A stretch of 64,000 nt of DNA from Flavobacterium tagetis (GTDB lineage: Bacteria > Bacteroidota > Bacteroidia > Flavobacteriales > Flavobacteriaceae), in the NCBI RefSeq assembly GCF_016735615.1, contig NZ_JAERSF010000002.1, forward strand, positions 1,116,001 through 1,180,000. Reading direction: 5' to 3'. Shown in pieces: positions 26,638 through 34,410 of this stretch. The translations under genes and the position numbers were made by a program. Position 1 is the stretch's first letter; the number at the start of each line of letters is the position of its first letter. The notes beneath the pieces are model-generated. The model was not told the DNA's origin and did not search any database. It saw nothing but the letters and a program-made list of their open reading frames with translations.

Positions 26638-27453
26638 TTATTTGATGAAATCTAGAATATCGTTGTTGATCGTTTCTGCCTTTGTTGTAGGCATACCATG
26701 AGGAAATCCAGGATAAGAAATTAATTTTCCGTTTTTCAACAATTTTGCAGCTCTTGGCGCTTGACCATAAGGAACGATTTGGTCATCTTCTCCGTGCAAT
26801 ACTAAAACTGGAATATCTAAACTTTTTAAATCCTCTGTAAAATCAGATTCAGAGAATGCTTTAATTCCTTCGTAGTGAGACAATACAGAACCCATCATTC
26901 CTTGACGCCACCAATTTGCTTTGATGCCTTCTTGAACAGTTTGCCCTTCGCGGTTCCATCCGTAGAAAGGAATAGGGAAGTCGTAGAAATATTGTGCTCT
27001 GTTGAATCCTGTTCCTTTTCTGATTTCGTCAAAAACTGACAATGGAACTCCTTCTGGATTAGATTCGTTTTGAATCATTATTGGCGTAACTGCGCTTATG
27101 ATTACCGCTTTTGCAACACGACCTTTTCCGTATTTTGCAGCGTAACGAATAACTTCACCACCACCTGTTGAGTGTCCAACATGAATAGCGTCTTTTAAGT
27201 CTAAAGCTTCAGCCAATTCAGCGATATCAGATGCATAAGTTTCCATGTTATTTCCTTCAGAGGCTTGACTAGAGCGACCATGTCCGCGTCTGTCGTGTGC
27301 AATAACTCTGTAGCCTTTTTGAAGGAAAAACATCATTTGTACATCCCAGTCGTCACTTGATAAAGGCCATCCGTGGTGAAAAACAATTGGTTGTCCTGTT
27401 CCCCAGTCTTTGTAATAAATTTGTGTTCCGTCTTTTACTGTAAATGTGCTCAT
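26638..27453 (-). CDS. Alpha/beta hydrolase, non-heme chloroperoxidase/arylesterase type
   Basis: A 271-residue hydrolase typical of cofactor-free haloperoxidases. The N-terminal DGTQIYYKDWGTGQPIVFHHGWP, the HDRRGHGRSS turn, the nucleophile elbow GHSTGGGE (Ser95), the acid in LHGEDDQIVP and the His in GFPHGMPTT form a complete catalytic triad. Such enzymes are esterases or perhydrolases with incidental halogenation activity. It is the first gene of a minus-strand run and has an upstream box identical to that of the ring-cleaving dioxygenase at 13-14 kb, so the two are probably co-regulated. Confidence 0.93.
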   Translation of the reverse strand: MSTFTVKDGTQIYYKDWGTGQPIVFHHGWPLSSDDWDVQMMFFLQKGYRVIAHDRRGHGRSSQASEGNNMETYASDIAELAEALDLKDAIHVGHSTGGGEVIRYAAKYGKGRVAKAVIISAVTPIMIQNESNPEGVPLSVFDEIRKGTGFNRAQYFYDFPIPFYGWNREGQTVQEGIKANWWRQGMMGSVLSHYEGIKAFSESDFTEDLKSLDIPVLVLHGEDDQIVPYGQAPRAAKLLKNGKLISYPGFPHGMPTTKAETINNDILDFIK

Positions 27454-27566
27454 GATTTTTTGATTTTAGGATTAATTTTATTTTGAAATATTTGAATACT
27501 TAACAATTATGTTTAATTTTTTAACAAATGGTTTAATAGATGTTCAATGTTGTGATGTTTCTTATG

Positions 27567-27614
27567 CAAACTTATTACGGAAAAGCATCTGCATCGATTA
27601 ACCTAGATTAAGAA
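27567..27614 (-). promoter_or_regulatory. Promoter and operator-like box of the hydrolase operon
   Basis: On the minus strand a TAAGTTTG -7 box (27574-27567) is preceded, after 13 bases, by a 27-bp element (27588-27614) identical to 14141-14167, including two GATTAA hexamers 10 bp apart on the plus strand. Sequence around the box differs between the two sites, so conservation is limited to the element itself and its spacing to the promoter. Confidence 0.7.
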
Positions 27615-27957
27615 GTGAAAAATGATGTTAAAAAATTTAGTTTATTGGAATCTTTCCTAGAGAAATTTGCTTTTACTTTTCTACAAAAAGCTGGATCTTG
27701 ACCTGAAAATGGCTGTAGTTTTGGTCTCATAATGTGTAGCATTTTTAAGTGATTTACTAGAATGCCTAACTATTGCCAATTAACGTGCCTTATTCGCAGT
27801 GCCTTTATTTTAAGGGGTTTGTTTAAAAATGGACGTTTTTTTATTTACGATATTTCGTTATTTTATGAATAAACCGTTTTTGTACATAAAACGGATCTGC
27901 CTTTTATTAAATAAAAAATCGGAATTAGTTAAAATAAATACAAAATAGTATGTACTT
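27615..27957. other. Intergenic region before the copper operon
   Basis: AT-rich gap between divergent operons. Apart from a TACTTTTG box at 27953-27960, just before the first copper-operon gene and matching the -7 consensus, nothing coding or repetitive was recognised. If that box is used, the leader before the presumed TTG start would be very short, so the true promoter may lie further upstream. Confidence 0.5.
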
Positions 27958-27972
27958 TTGCCACCAAACTAT

Positions 27973-28362
27973 TTGAACAAGCACTTGAAAAGGTTAATCA
28001 TCATAGCACTTTCTATTTTACTTATGTCGCCATCTTTTGGCAGCTTGTTTATTTATGCTTCTTTTAAAATCAATCAGAAAGAAATTGCTAAAACGATTTG
28101 CGTTCAGCGTAAACAGGCTTTTAACAGTTGTAACGGTCGATGCGAACTTCAAAAAAGCATTAAGAAATATTCTGATAATGAACGAAAAATGCAAGACAGT
28201 CTAAAAGACAAGTTAGAGCTTGTGTATGTTCAAAATACTGCTGAAATCACTTTTGGCGCAATTCCAGTGATGGAATCAAAAAATAACACTTCAATTTTGT
28301 TTGAGAAGAAACCAATCGGTGCTTCTAATCTTACTTTTCACCCTCCTCTCTATACAGTTTAG
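27973..28362 (+). CDS. Small Cys-containing membrane protein, first gene of the copper operon
   Basis: About 129 residues. No ATG gives a sensible N-terminus; the frame likely starts at TTG 27973 (LNKHLKRLIIIALSILLMSP) or TTG 27958, while the first ATG (28024) would remove the membrane segment. One N-terminal transmembrane helix is followed by a conserved-looking FKINQKEIAKTICVQ and a CNGRCELQK motif (three Cys in all), then a charged linker. I recognise this type of protein next to metal-related TonB receptors in Bacteroidota, but no function is known. Thiols near the membrane would suit metal binding. It precedes the YtkA-like lipoprotein by 294 bp. Confidence 0.65.
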   Translation: MNKHLKRLIIIALSILLMSPSFGSLFIYASFKINQKEIAKTICVQRKQAFNSCNGRCELQKSIKKYSDNERKMQDSLKDKLELVYVQNTAEITFGAIPVMESKNNTSILFEKKPIGASNLTFHPPLYTV

Positions 28363-28380
28363 AGATCAACATTTAGTTTT

Positions 28381-28412
28381 AAATTCCAATATTTTTAAAT
28401 TCCAAATTCCAA
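28381..28412 (+). repeat. AAATTCCAA tandem units
   Basis: Three AAATTCCAA-like units within 32 bp in the 294-bp gap between the first two copper-operon genes. This motif is a common low-complexity repeat in Flavobacterium. The rest of the gap shows no gene or clear hairpin. Confidence 0.5.
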
Positions 28413-28656
28413 TTCTGAAATTGAATGGTTTGGTTCACTTGCTGGGATTAAAAATTCTAAGTTTAGGCTAGGATTATATAATTTATTATTCTAAAAACTG
28501 ATTTTGATCTTCTTTGTAATTGAAAAGGAAAACTCTTCCATTTTTATTTACGTCGCCATTTTTTTTGGCTCACTCACAGCATTTTGGCCCTTTTTCTGGT
28601 ATTCAAAAATTTATGGCAGGGTGCTATATTTTAAACGTTTTTTATAACATCATCAA

Positions 28657-29580
28657 ATGAAATCTTTTAATTTTTGGATAATCGCAATATTGTTTGCGGT
28701 TACTTCCTGTACAATTGATAAAACAGATTACGAAGCTGAAATAGGTTCTGAAGTTCCTGAAAGTCTAGAATTTAAAGAAGCAACATCTCTTACAAGCGGT
28801 AACTATAAGATTAGTATAGAAGCTTTAAACGGAACTTTTTATAAAGGATATAATGAGCTTCATTTTAAAATTATCAATACTCAAAACAACCAAGAATTAA
28901 CGACAGCTGCGGTAACTTTTTTACCCATAATAAGTAATGCTGACGGAAGCAAAAGTTCTTGCCCGCATGAGTATAATGTGTTATATGATTCTACCAATAA
29001 ATACTACAACGGTTATGCTGTTTTTACGGGAGAAAGCACTACAACAGCAAGCTGGAAATTGTACATCAGTTTTACCGCTGATAACCAAAAATATGAGATC
29101 AATAAAGATGTTACGGTTGAAAAACAAAGCAATAAAAACCTCAATATGACTGCTTTTGCAGGAAATGACGGCGAGCAATATGTAATTGCCTTGATTTCGC
29201 CTCAAAAACCGACAGTTTCAGAAAACGCTTTGGTTGCTGGTGTTTACAAATACAACAAACCAACAACACCTGCAGGAACTTTTCCAGATCCGTCACAGTT
29301 TTCTTATTCTAAAGTTGTGGGATACACTTTAAAGTTAGATCCTAGAATGCCAGAACCTTCTATGGGAAATCATTCTTCGCCAAATAATAAGGATTTGACA
29401 CAAGAAAATGATGGTTTGTATCACGGTGTTGTTAATTATACGATGACAGGAAACTGGACCTTAAACTTAATTATGATGAACCAAAACGGTTTAATCGTAA
29501 AAGGAACTATAGTTCCAACCGATCATACGCCAGGAGTAGAAGGCGTGAAAAGTGAACTTTATATTGATACTTTATTTTAA
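28657..29580 (+). CDS. Lipoprotein with YtkA/FixH-like domains, copper operon
   Basis: A 307-residue lipoprotein (lipobox ending at Cys18, AVTSC). Two beta-sandwich units follow. Each has a potential metal-binding segment: GSKSSCPHEYN (about 98-107) and LDPRMPEPSMGNHSSPNN (about 227-244), the latter resembling the Met/His motif of YtkA-like domains (M231, M236, H239). It ends just before the TonB receptor gene, whose start lies 4 bp beyond its stop. By context it may hand copper to or from the receptor. The domain name is moderately certain; the metal role is inferred. Confidence 0.75.
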   Translation: MKSFNFWIIAILFAVTSCTIDKTDYEAEIGSEVPESLEFKEATSLTSGNYKISIEALNGTFYKGYNELHFKIINTQNNQELTTAAVTFLPIISNADGSKSSCPHEYNVLYDSTNKYYNGYAVFTGESTTTASWKLYISFTADNQKYEINKDVTVEKQSNKNLNMTAFAGNDGEQYVIALISPQKPTVSENALVAGVYKYNKPTTPAGTFPDPSQFSYSKVVGYTLKLDPRMPEPSMGNHSSPNNKDLTQENDGLYHGVVNYTMTGNWTLNLIMMNQNGLIVKGTIVPTDHTPGVEGVKSELYIDTLF

Positions 29581-29584
29581 AAAC

Positions 29585-31564
29585 ATGAAATATATTATAA
29601 TGCTGCTTTTCTTGGGTTTTTCAGTTACAGCTCAAAATCAGCATGCACATCACGATAGCATAAAAAACTTAGAAGAAGTAACGGTAAAAAACGCGACGAA
29701 AAAGAAAATAGAAACCGAGATGAAAATGGCAGTTTCTGTTGATGAATTTTTGTCTTCATCAGATAATATTAGCTTTATAAAACGTGGAGCTTATGCTTGG
29801 GAGCCTTTATTAAACAATATGAGTACAGAACGCTCTACGGTTACGATTGACGGAATGCATGTTTTTGGTGCTTGTACCGATAAAATGGATCCGATTACGT
29901 CTTATGTAGAAAGTAATAATCTAGCGGCAATCGATATTAAATCGGGACAGGAAGGAAGTCTTCACGGATCGACTATTGCGGGAAGCATCGATTTAAAAAG
30001 AAAAAGCACGCCATTTGGTCTTCAAAAGAAATGGAATGGAGTGTATCAAACAGGTTTTGAGTTTAACAATAAGCAGTTTTTCAATTTAGGAAATATCTCG
30101 TATTCAGGAACTAAATTTGTGGCAGACGGAAGTATTTCGTACCGAACTGCCGATAATTATTCTGACGGAAATAACAATGAAGTAAAACATTCGCAATACA
30201 ATAAATTCAACACTTCATTGGGGTTAGCGTATAAAACAAGCGATTTATCTTCTTTACGATTAGATGCTATTTTTGATGTGGCAAAAGATGTAGGTTATCC
30301 TGCTTTGCCAATGGATTTGTGGCTTTCGCGCGCGCTGATTACTTCGGCTTCGTATAAGCAATTGTTTGAAGAAGGTTTGGTAAGAGTGGTAGATACAAAA
30401 GTATATTTTAATGCAATCGAGCATTATATGGATGATACTACACGTCCTGAAAACTTGGTTCATATGGATATGCCAGGCTGGAGTACAACGTACGGATTAG
30501 TCTCTAAAGCCAATTTGAAAAAGAATAATTATTCGTCTGAAATTCAGTTGAATGCTTATGATAATTTGTCCATCGCAGAAATGCGCATGTATCCGCAAGA
30601 TCGAAGCGAAAGAACGATGTTTGCTTACAGTTGGCCTTGGGTTACGACTCGTTATGCTGGACTTTCTATGAATAATTCTTGGGAACTTTCGGAGAAAAGC
30701 ACGGTGAATTTGGGTGGTTCTTTGGGAGTAAATTACAATTATTCTAAATACATAGAGTTCAATTGGATTTTTCATCCTGGAGCACCTCAAGAGAAAACGA
30801 GATTTTTACCAAGTTTAAATGCTAGTTATCAGTTAAATATTGACCAATTTAATTTTTCTGTTGGAACAGGTTACGGTCATAGAGCGCCTTCTGTTTCTGA
30901 AGGTTACGGATATTACATTTACAATAGTTTTGATCGTTACGATTATATCGGAGATCCAAACTTGAAAAATGAAATTTCGTATGAAGGAAATGCAAGCGCA
31001 GGTTTTAAAAACGAAAGATTAAGCATTCAGGGAAAAATAAACTATTTCTACATTGACAATTATATCATTGGTAAAATCTTGAGTTTAGGAAGTCCGATGA
31101 ATTATCAGTCTGTTGGTGTAAAAGGATATACTTCTCTAGATTATGCTACACTTTTAAACATGTCTGCCAATGTGAGCTATGATATTTTGGAGCACTTGCA
31201 CTGGAAAGGGACGCTTATGTATGCACGCGGAATGGACAATAAAGGTGGAAATCTACCATTTATACGTCCGTTAAGCTATCTGACTTCGCTTCATTATATG
31301 TATAAAAATTTTGGAATTCAGACTTCTGTCAATGGCGATTTTGAACAGATTAATTACAGTCCGGAATATGGTGAAGATTTGACTGCAGCTTATGCAATCT
31401 GGAATATTTCTGCCGATTATTCTTTTACAATCAATAAAGTAAGAAGCACAATCCAGATTGGCGCAGAGAATTTATTAAACGAATATTACAGCACATATGC
31501 TGATTGGGGAAATATCCCAAGAATGGGACGCAATATTTTCACGTCTTTAAAATTGAATTTCTAA
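29585..31564 (+). CDS. TonB-dependent outer-membrane receptor, OprC/NosA-like (copper)
   Basis: A 659-residue receptor with signal peptide (LLFLGFSVTAQ), plug domain and 22-strand barrel ending in LKLNF. The plug segment TIDGMHVFGACTDKMDPITSYVE resembles that of the copper receptors OprC and NosA. It supplies Cys97-x3-Met101, and an early barrel loop supplies His280-x-Met282 (IEHYMDD); OprC of Pseudomonas aeruginosa binds copper through a CXXXM-HXM site. A His-rich start of the mature protein (HAHHD) adds to the metal theme. The ATG at 29585 was chosen for the signal peptide; a longer frame overlaps the lipoprotein gene. MbnP and MbnH follow in the operon. Confidence 0.88.
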   Translation: MKYIIMLLFLGFSVTAQNQHAHHDSIKNLEEVTVKNATKKKIETEMKMAVSVDEFLSSSDNISFIKRGAYAWEPLLNNMSTERSTVTIDGMHVFGACTDKMDPITSYVESNNLAAIDIKSGQEGSLHGSTIAGSIDLKRKSTPFGLQKKWNGVYQTGFEFNNKQFFNLGNISYSGTKFVADGSISYRTADNYSDGNNNEVKHSQYNKFNTSLGLAYKTSDLSSLRLDAIFDVAKDVGYPALPMDLWLSRALITSASYKQLFEEGLVRVVDTKVYFNAIEHYMDDTTRPENLVHMDMPGWSTTYGLVSKANLKKNNYSSEIQLNAYDNLSIAEMRMYPQDRSERTMFAYSWPWVTTRYAGLSMNNSWELSEKSTVNLGGSLGVNYNYSKYIEFNWIFHPGAPQEKTRFLPSLNASYQLNIDQFNFSVGTGYGHRAPSVSEGYGYYIYNSFDRYDYIGDPNLKNEISYEGNASAGFKNERLSIQGKINYFYIDNYIIGKILSLGSPMNYQSVGVKGYTSLDYATLLNMSANVSYDILEHLHWKGTLMYARGMDNKGGNLPFIRPLSYLTSLHYMYKNFGIQTSVNGDFEQINYSPEYGEDLTAAYAIWNISADYSFTINKVRSTIQIGAENLLNEYYSTYADWGNIPRMGRNIFTSLKLNF

Positions 31565-31614
31565 TCAGCAAAACATAAAAATTAAATTTAAACACAATAA
31601 ATTAAAATCACAAA

Positions 31615-32481
31615 ATGGAAACTTTAAAAAAATACCTTTTATTGTCAGCGGTTGCTTTAGTATTTGCATCATGTTCAAGTGATGATGATAATCCCGCAGC
31701 AAACAACCTAACATTGGAATTCAATAATACCTTCAAAGACAAGACAATCGTTTTAGGAGATGCAACTTCGGCTTCTGCAACTACAAATACTTCTGCAGCA
31801 GGACAAATTCATCATTTTTCTGAGGTAAAATATGTAATCAGCAATATTCGCTTAATAAAAGATGACGGAAGCGAAGTGCCTTATAACGTAAATGATTTAG
31901 ATAAAGGCGCAACGGTAATTGATCAAGCAAAAGCAGCATCATTGAGCTATGTTTTGAGTAATGTGCCATCTGCTACTTACAAGCAGATCAAATTTGGTTT
32001 GGGTATCAAAACAGAACAAAACACTCTGGATCAGACAAGATTTCCTAAATTCTATGCAGCAGCAGGAGCAAATGATACAGCAATGATGTGGGAGTGGGGA
32101 ACAGGATACCGTTTTACAAAAGTAGAAGGTTTTTATGATACAGATAATAAACCAATGTCAATTCATACAGGGAGCACTGTTGCCGGAGAAGAGGGCGCAT
32201 ATAAACAAGGTGTAAATGCCTATAGGGATGTTACACTAAACTTTACTGTAAATGCAGTTGTGGGAAAAAATGCTCCAAAAATTAAAATCAAAGCAGATTT
32301 CGACAAATTATTGAGCGGAAAAATCAATACAATTACATTATCAACAGGAACAGGAATGAGTGATAATGCAACTCCAAATGTGCATACTGCTGCGCAAATG
32401 GTAAAATTTGTGGATAATCTAGGAGGAAACGGAACAAATGATATTTCAGGAATGTTTTCTGTAACTAGTGTAGAAAACTAA
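31615..32481 (+). CDS. mbnP: MbnP family copper-binding lipoprotein
   Basis: A 288-residue lipoprotein (VFASC, Cys20) with the MbnP-like domain: LTLEFNNTF near the start, the HHFSEVKYVISNIRLIKDDG core (in part), and the diagnostic MMWEWGTGYRFTKVEG (Trp159, Trp161). In methanotrophs MbnP becomes a copper binder after its partner MbnH oxidises a tryptophan to kynurenine; the conserved Trp-rich segment here is the candidate site. An MbnH-type di-heme gene lies directly downstream. No methanobactin genes are nearby, so it probably serves general copper handling at the cell surface. Confidence 0.9.
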   Translation: METLKKYLLLSAVALVFASCSSDDDNPAANNLTLEFNNTFKDKTIVLGDATSASATTNTSAAGQIHHFSEVKYVISNIRLIKDDGSEVPYNVNDLDKGATVIDQAKAASLSYVLSNVPSATYKQIKFGLGIKTEQNTLDQTRFPKFYAAAGANDTAMMWEWGTGYRFTKVEGFYDTDNKPMSIHTGSTVAGEEGAYKQGVNAYRDVTLNFTVNAVVGKNAPKIKIKADFDKLLSGKINTITLSTGTGMSDNATPNVHTAAQMVKFVDNLGGNGTNDISGMFSVTSVEN

Positions 32482-32492
32482 GTCATCTTTCA

Positions 32493-32520
32493 GAACCGTC
32501 TGAAATTAAAAAGACGGTTC
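32493..32520 (+). terminator. Hairpin between mbnP and mbnH
   Basis: GAACCGTCT/AGACGGTTC, a perfect 9-bp stem with a 10-nt loop, followed by TTTCTTA. It resembles a weak terminator and lies 12 bp after mbnP; it could lower mbnH expression relative to mbnP or stabilise the upstream message. Confidence 0.7.
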
Positions 32521-32539
32521 TTTCTTAAAATTCATTAAA

Positions 32540-33556
32540 ATGCAAAAAATATTTGGCTTTATCATAATCGTAATCTTTTTCACTTCTTGCAGCAGTGATT
32601 CAGATGAAACTTATTTTGATAATCCTGAGCTTTCATTACGAATTCCGATTGATTTTCCTGAAGTAAATAGTTATGTGAGTTTGAACAAGCCTACAAAATA
32701 TGGTACTGAATTAGGCGAAAAACTTTTCTCTGATAAGAGATTTAGTGCAGACAATACTATTTCGTGTTCAAGCTGTCATATTCAAGGAAATGCTTTTGCA
32801 GATCATAATGCGCGAGCAATTGGTGTTGAAGGAAGAGTTGGACTTAGAAATACACCACCGCTTCAGAATTTGATGTTTTTAAAGTTTTTTAATTGGGATG
32901 GAAGCAGACTCCAGTTGGAAACACAGCCATTAGTGCCAATTATTACCCACGAAGAAATGGACTCTTCAATTCTGGAAGTGATCGGAAAAATTAAAGAAGA
33001 TGCTTCTTATAAAGAATTATTTAAAAAAGCATTTGGAGATCAAGAAATTACTGCTGACAGGATTTATAAAAGTATTGCTCAGTTTGAATATACTTTAATT
33101 TCTGCTAACAGCAAATATGATAAAGTAAAACGAAAAGAAGGTCAGTCGTTTACAGAAAGCGAAGCAGCAGGTTATGTAACGTTTCAGCAGAAATGTGCCA
33201 GCTGTCATAGCACAGAATTGTTTACAGACCAGAGTTTTAGAAATATTGGATTTCCGTTAAATACAGATTCTAATGAAGCAGGAAGAGGCAGAGTTACCGG
33301 AATTCCGACTGATTTTATGAGTTTTAGAGTTCCAAGTTTGCGTAATGTTGAATATACAGCGCCTTATGGAAGTTTTGGTCAGTTCGCGACTTTAAGATCT
33401 GTTTTGGATTATTTTGACAATGGTGTTTTGGAAGCAGAAAATCTGGATCCAATTTTTAAAAATAATGGTAATAGAATTCCGCTTACAGAACAGGAAAAAG
33501 AAAATCTTATTGCGTTCATGAAAACTTTGAGTGAAAAAGATTTTACTGGGAACTAA
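32540..33556 (+). CDS. mbnH: MbnH-type di-heme cytochrome c peroxidase family enzyme
   Basis: A 338-residue lipoprotein (FFTSC, Cys17) with two c-type haem motifs, CSSCH (76-80) and CASCH (219-223), in the MauG/CcP arrangement. Further family segments are FADHNARAIGVEG, RNTPPLQN, FNWDGS and RVPSLRNVEYTAPYGSFG. Although related to cytochrome c peroxidases, its position after MbnP points to the MbnH role: a high-valent di-iron haem state that oxidises a Trp of MbnP to kynurenine. A conventional peroxide-scavenging function cannot be excluded. A hairpin follows the gene. Confidence 0.9.
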   Translation: MQKIFGFIIIVIFFTSCSSDSDETYFDNPELSLRIPIDFPEVNSYVSLNKPTKYGTELGEKLFSDKRFSADNTISCSSCHIQGNAFADHNARAIGVEGRVGLRNTPPLQNLMFLKFFNWDGSRLQLETQPLVPIITHEEMDSSILEVIGKIKEDASYKELFKKAFGDQEITADRIYKSIAQFEYTLISANSKYDKVKRKEGQSFTESEAAGYVTFQQKCASCHSTELFTDQSFRNIGFPLNTDSNEAGRGRVTGIPTDFMSFRVPSLRNVEYTAPYGSFGQFATLRSVLDYFDNGVLEAENLDPIFKNNGNRIPLTEQEKENLIAFMKTLSEKDFTGN

Positions 33557-33560
33557 TCTC

Positions 33561-33593
33561 GAAATGCTTGATTTTACTGGCATTTGGCATTTC
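33561..33593 (+). terminator. Hairpin after the copper operon
   Basis: GAAATGC (33561-33567) and GCATTTC (33587-33593) form a 7-bp stem followed by TTTTATAAAAAA; a plausible weak terminator of the operon. Confidence 0.5.
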
Positions 33594-33730
33594 TTTTATA
33601 AAAAAGAAGAAATGTTTATAATATGTTGATAAATAATACGTTGCGGATAGTGTTAAAATCTGATTTCGATAGATTAAATGTTTTAAATTTAGTAACTGAA
33701 TGATAGTTAATTATTTAAAAGTATTTGAAT

Positions 33731-33979
33731 ATGGAAAGAGCTATAAAATTACAGGTTCGCAAAGAACTTGACGGGAAGCAGCAAGTAAACGTAATTAAGC
33801 TGAAAGGCAGTTTAATCACCAAAGGCTACACAGAAATTATCCATATTAGCGATAAGGACGATGAATTTTACATTAATTCGTTTGCAACAAAAACAGAAGC
33901 AAGTAACGAAGTAAAAGAATTTATTCTGGATTTTATAAACAAAGAAAATTTAAGCAATACAATTAGTGTTCTAGCATAA
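33731..33979 (+). CDS. Small hypothetical protein
   Basis: An 82-residue soluble protein (MERAIKLQVRKELDG...). It alternates strand-like and helix-like segments with many charged residues; no signal or known motif. The ATG at 33731 was preferred over the TTG two codons earlier. It is likely real because of its normal codon use and clear start, but the function is unknown. It appears monocistronic. Confidence 0.65.
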   Translation: MERAIKLQVRKELDGKQQVNVIKLKGSLITKGYTEIIHISDKDDEFYINSFATKTEASNEVKEFILDFINKENLSNTISVLA

Positions 33980-34022
33980 TTTGATAGAACTGTACAATTC
34001 TAGTGCTTAATATTTGGCAGAT

Positions 34023-34226
34023 TTAAACTGCACTTGTAAAACTTGTATTTTGATCCAGATAAAGTGGCTTGTCTTGTATAGCATCTTCTGGTTTCTCGTC
34101 CCAATCTCCCCAATCTCCTACATAAGTTTTACGAAATATTAATTCGTTATTATCACCATTACAAACCAAAGTTCGGTCTGTACAGGTTTCATTGTTAGGA
34201 CTGAAATTTATTTGTAAATTTTTCAT
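34023..34226 (-). CDS. Small acidic peptide with two Cys
   Basis: A 67-residue frame (MKNLQINFSPNNETCTDRT...) with two cysteines eight residues apart, a Trp-rich GDWGDWDEKPED segment and no signal peptide. It lies downstream of the FAD monooxygenase gene on the same strand, beyond a terminator. The clear ATG and Flavobacterium-like composition argue that it may be real, but it resembles nothing I can name. It could be a structural microprotein or a peptide precursor; both are guesses. Confidence 0.45.
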   Translation of the reverse strand: MKNLQINFSPNNETCTDRTLVCNGDNNELIFRKTYVGDWGDWDEKPEDAIQDKPLYLDQNTSFTSAV

Positions 34227-34350
34227 GACGTGATTTTTTATAATTGTTTGTAAATGAGATTATAAAATTAGAAATATCATATGTGATTTAGTTATAAAAT
34301 AATATTAAATTATTGTTTAATTTACATGTATGTGATTGAAAAATAATGTT

Positions 34351-34391
34351 ATACAAAAAATGCTAAACATATTGTTTAGCATTTTTTGTAT
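34351..34391 (-). terminator. Strong bidirectional terminator
   Basis: An almost perfect 17-bp inverted repeat (ATACAAAAAATGCTAAA / complement) with a short loop and A/T runs on both sides, just past the FAD monooxygenase stop. It should end that minus-strand transcript. Confidence 0.88.
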
Positions 34392-34410
34392 AGTCTTTGA
34401 TCTTTTGTCT

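Noticed and set aside
32540..33556. Ordinary periplasmic cytochrome c peroxidase
   Set aside because: Possible by sequence alone, but adjacency to MbnP and the copper-type receptor makes MbnH the better call.
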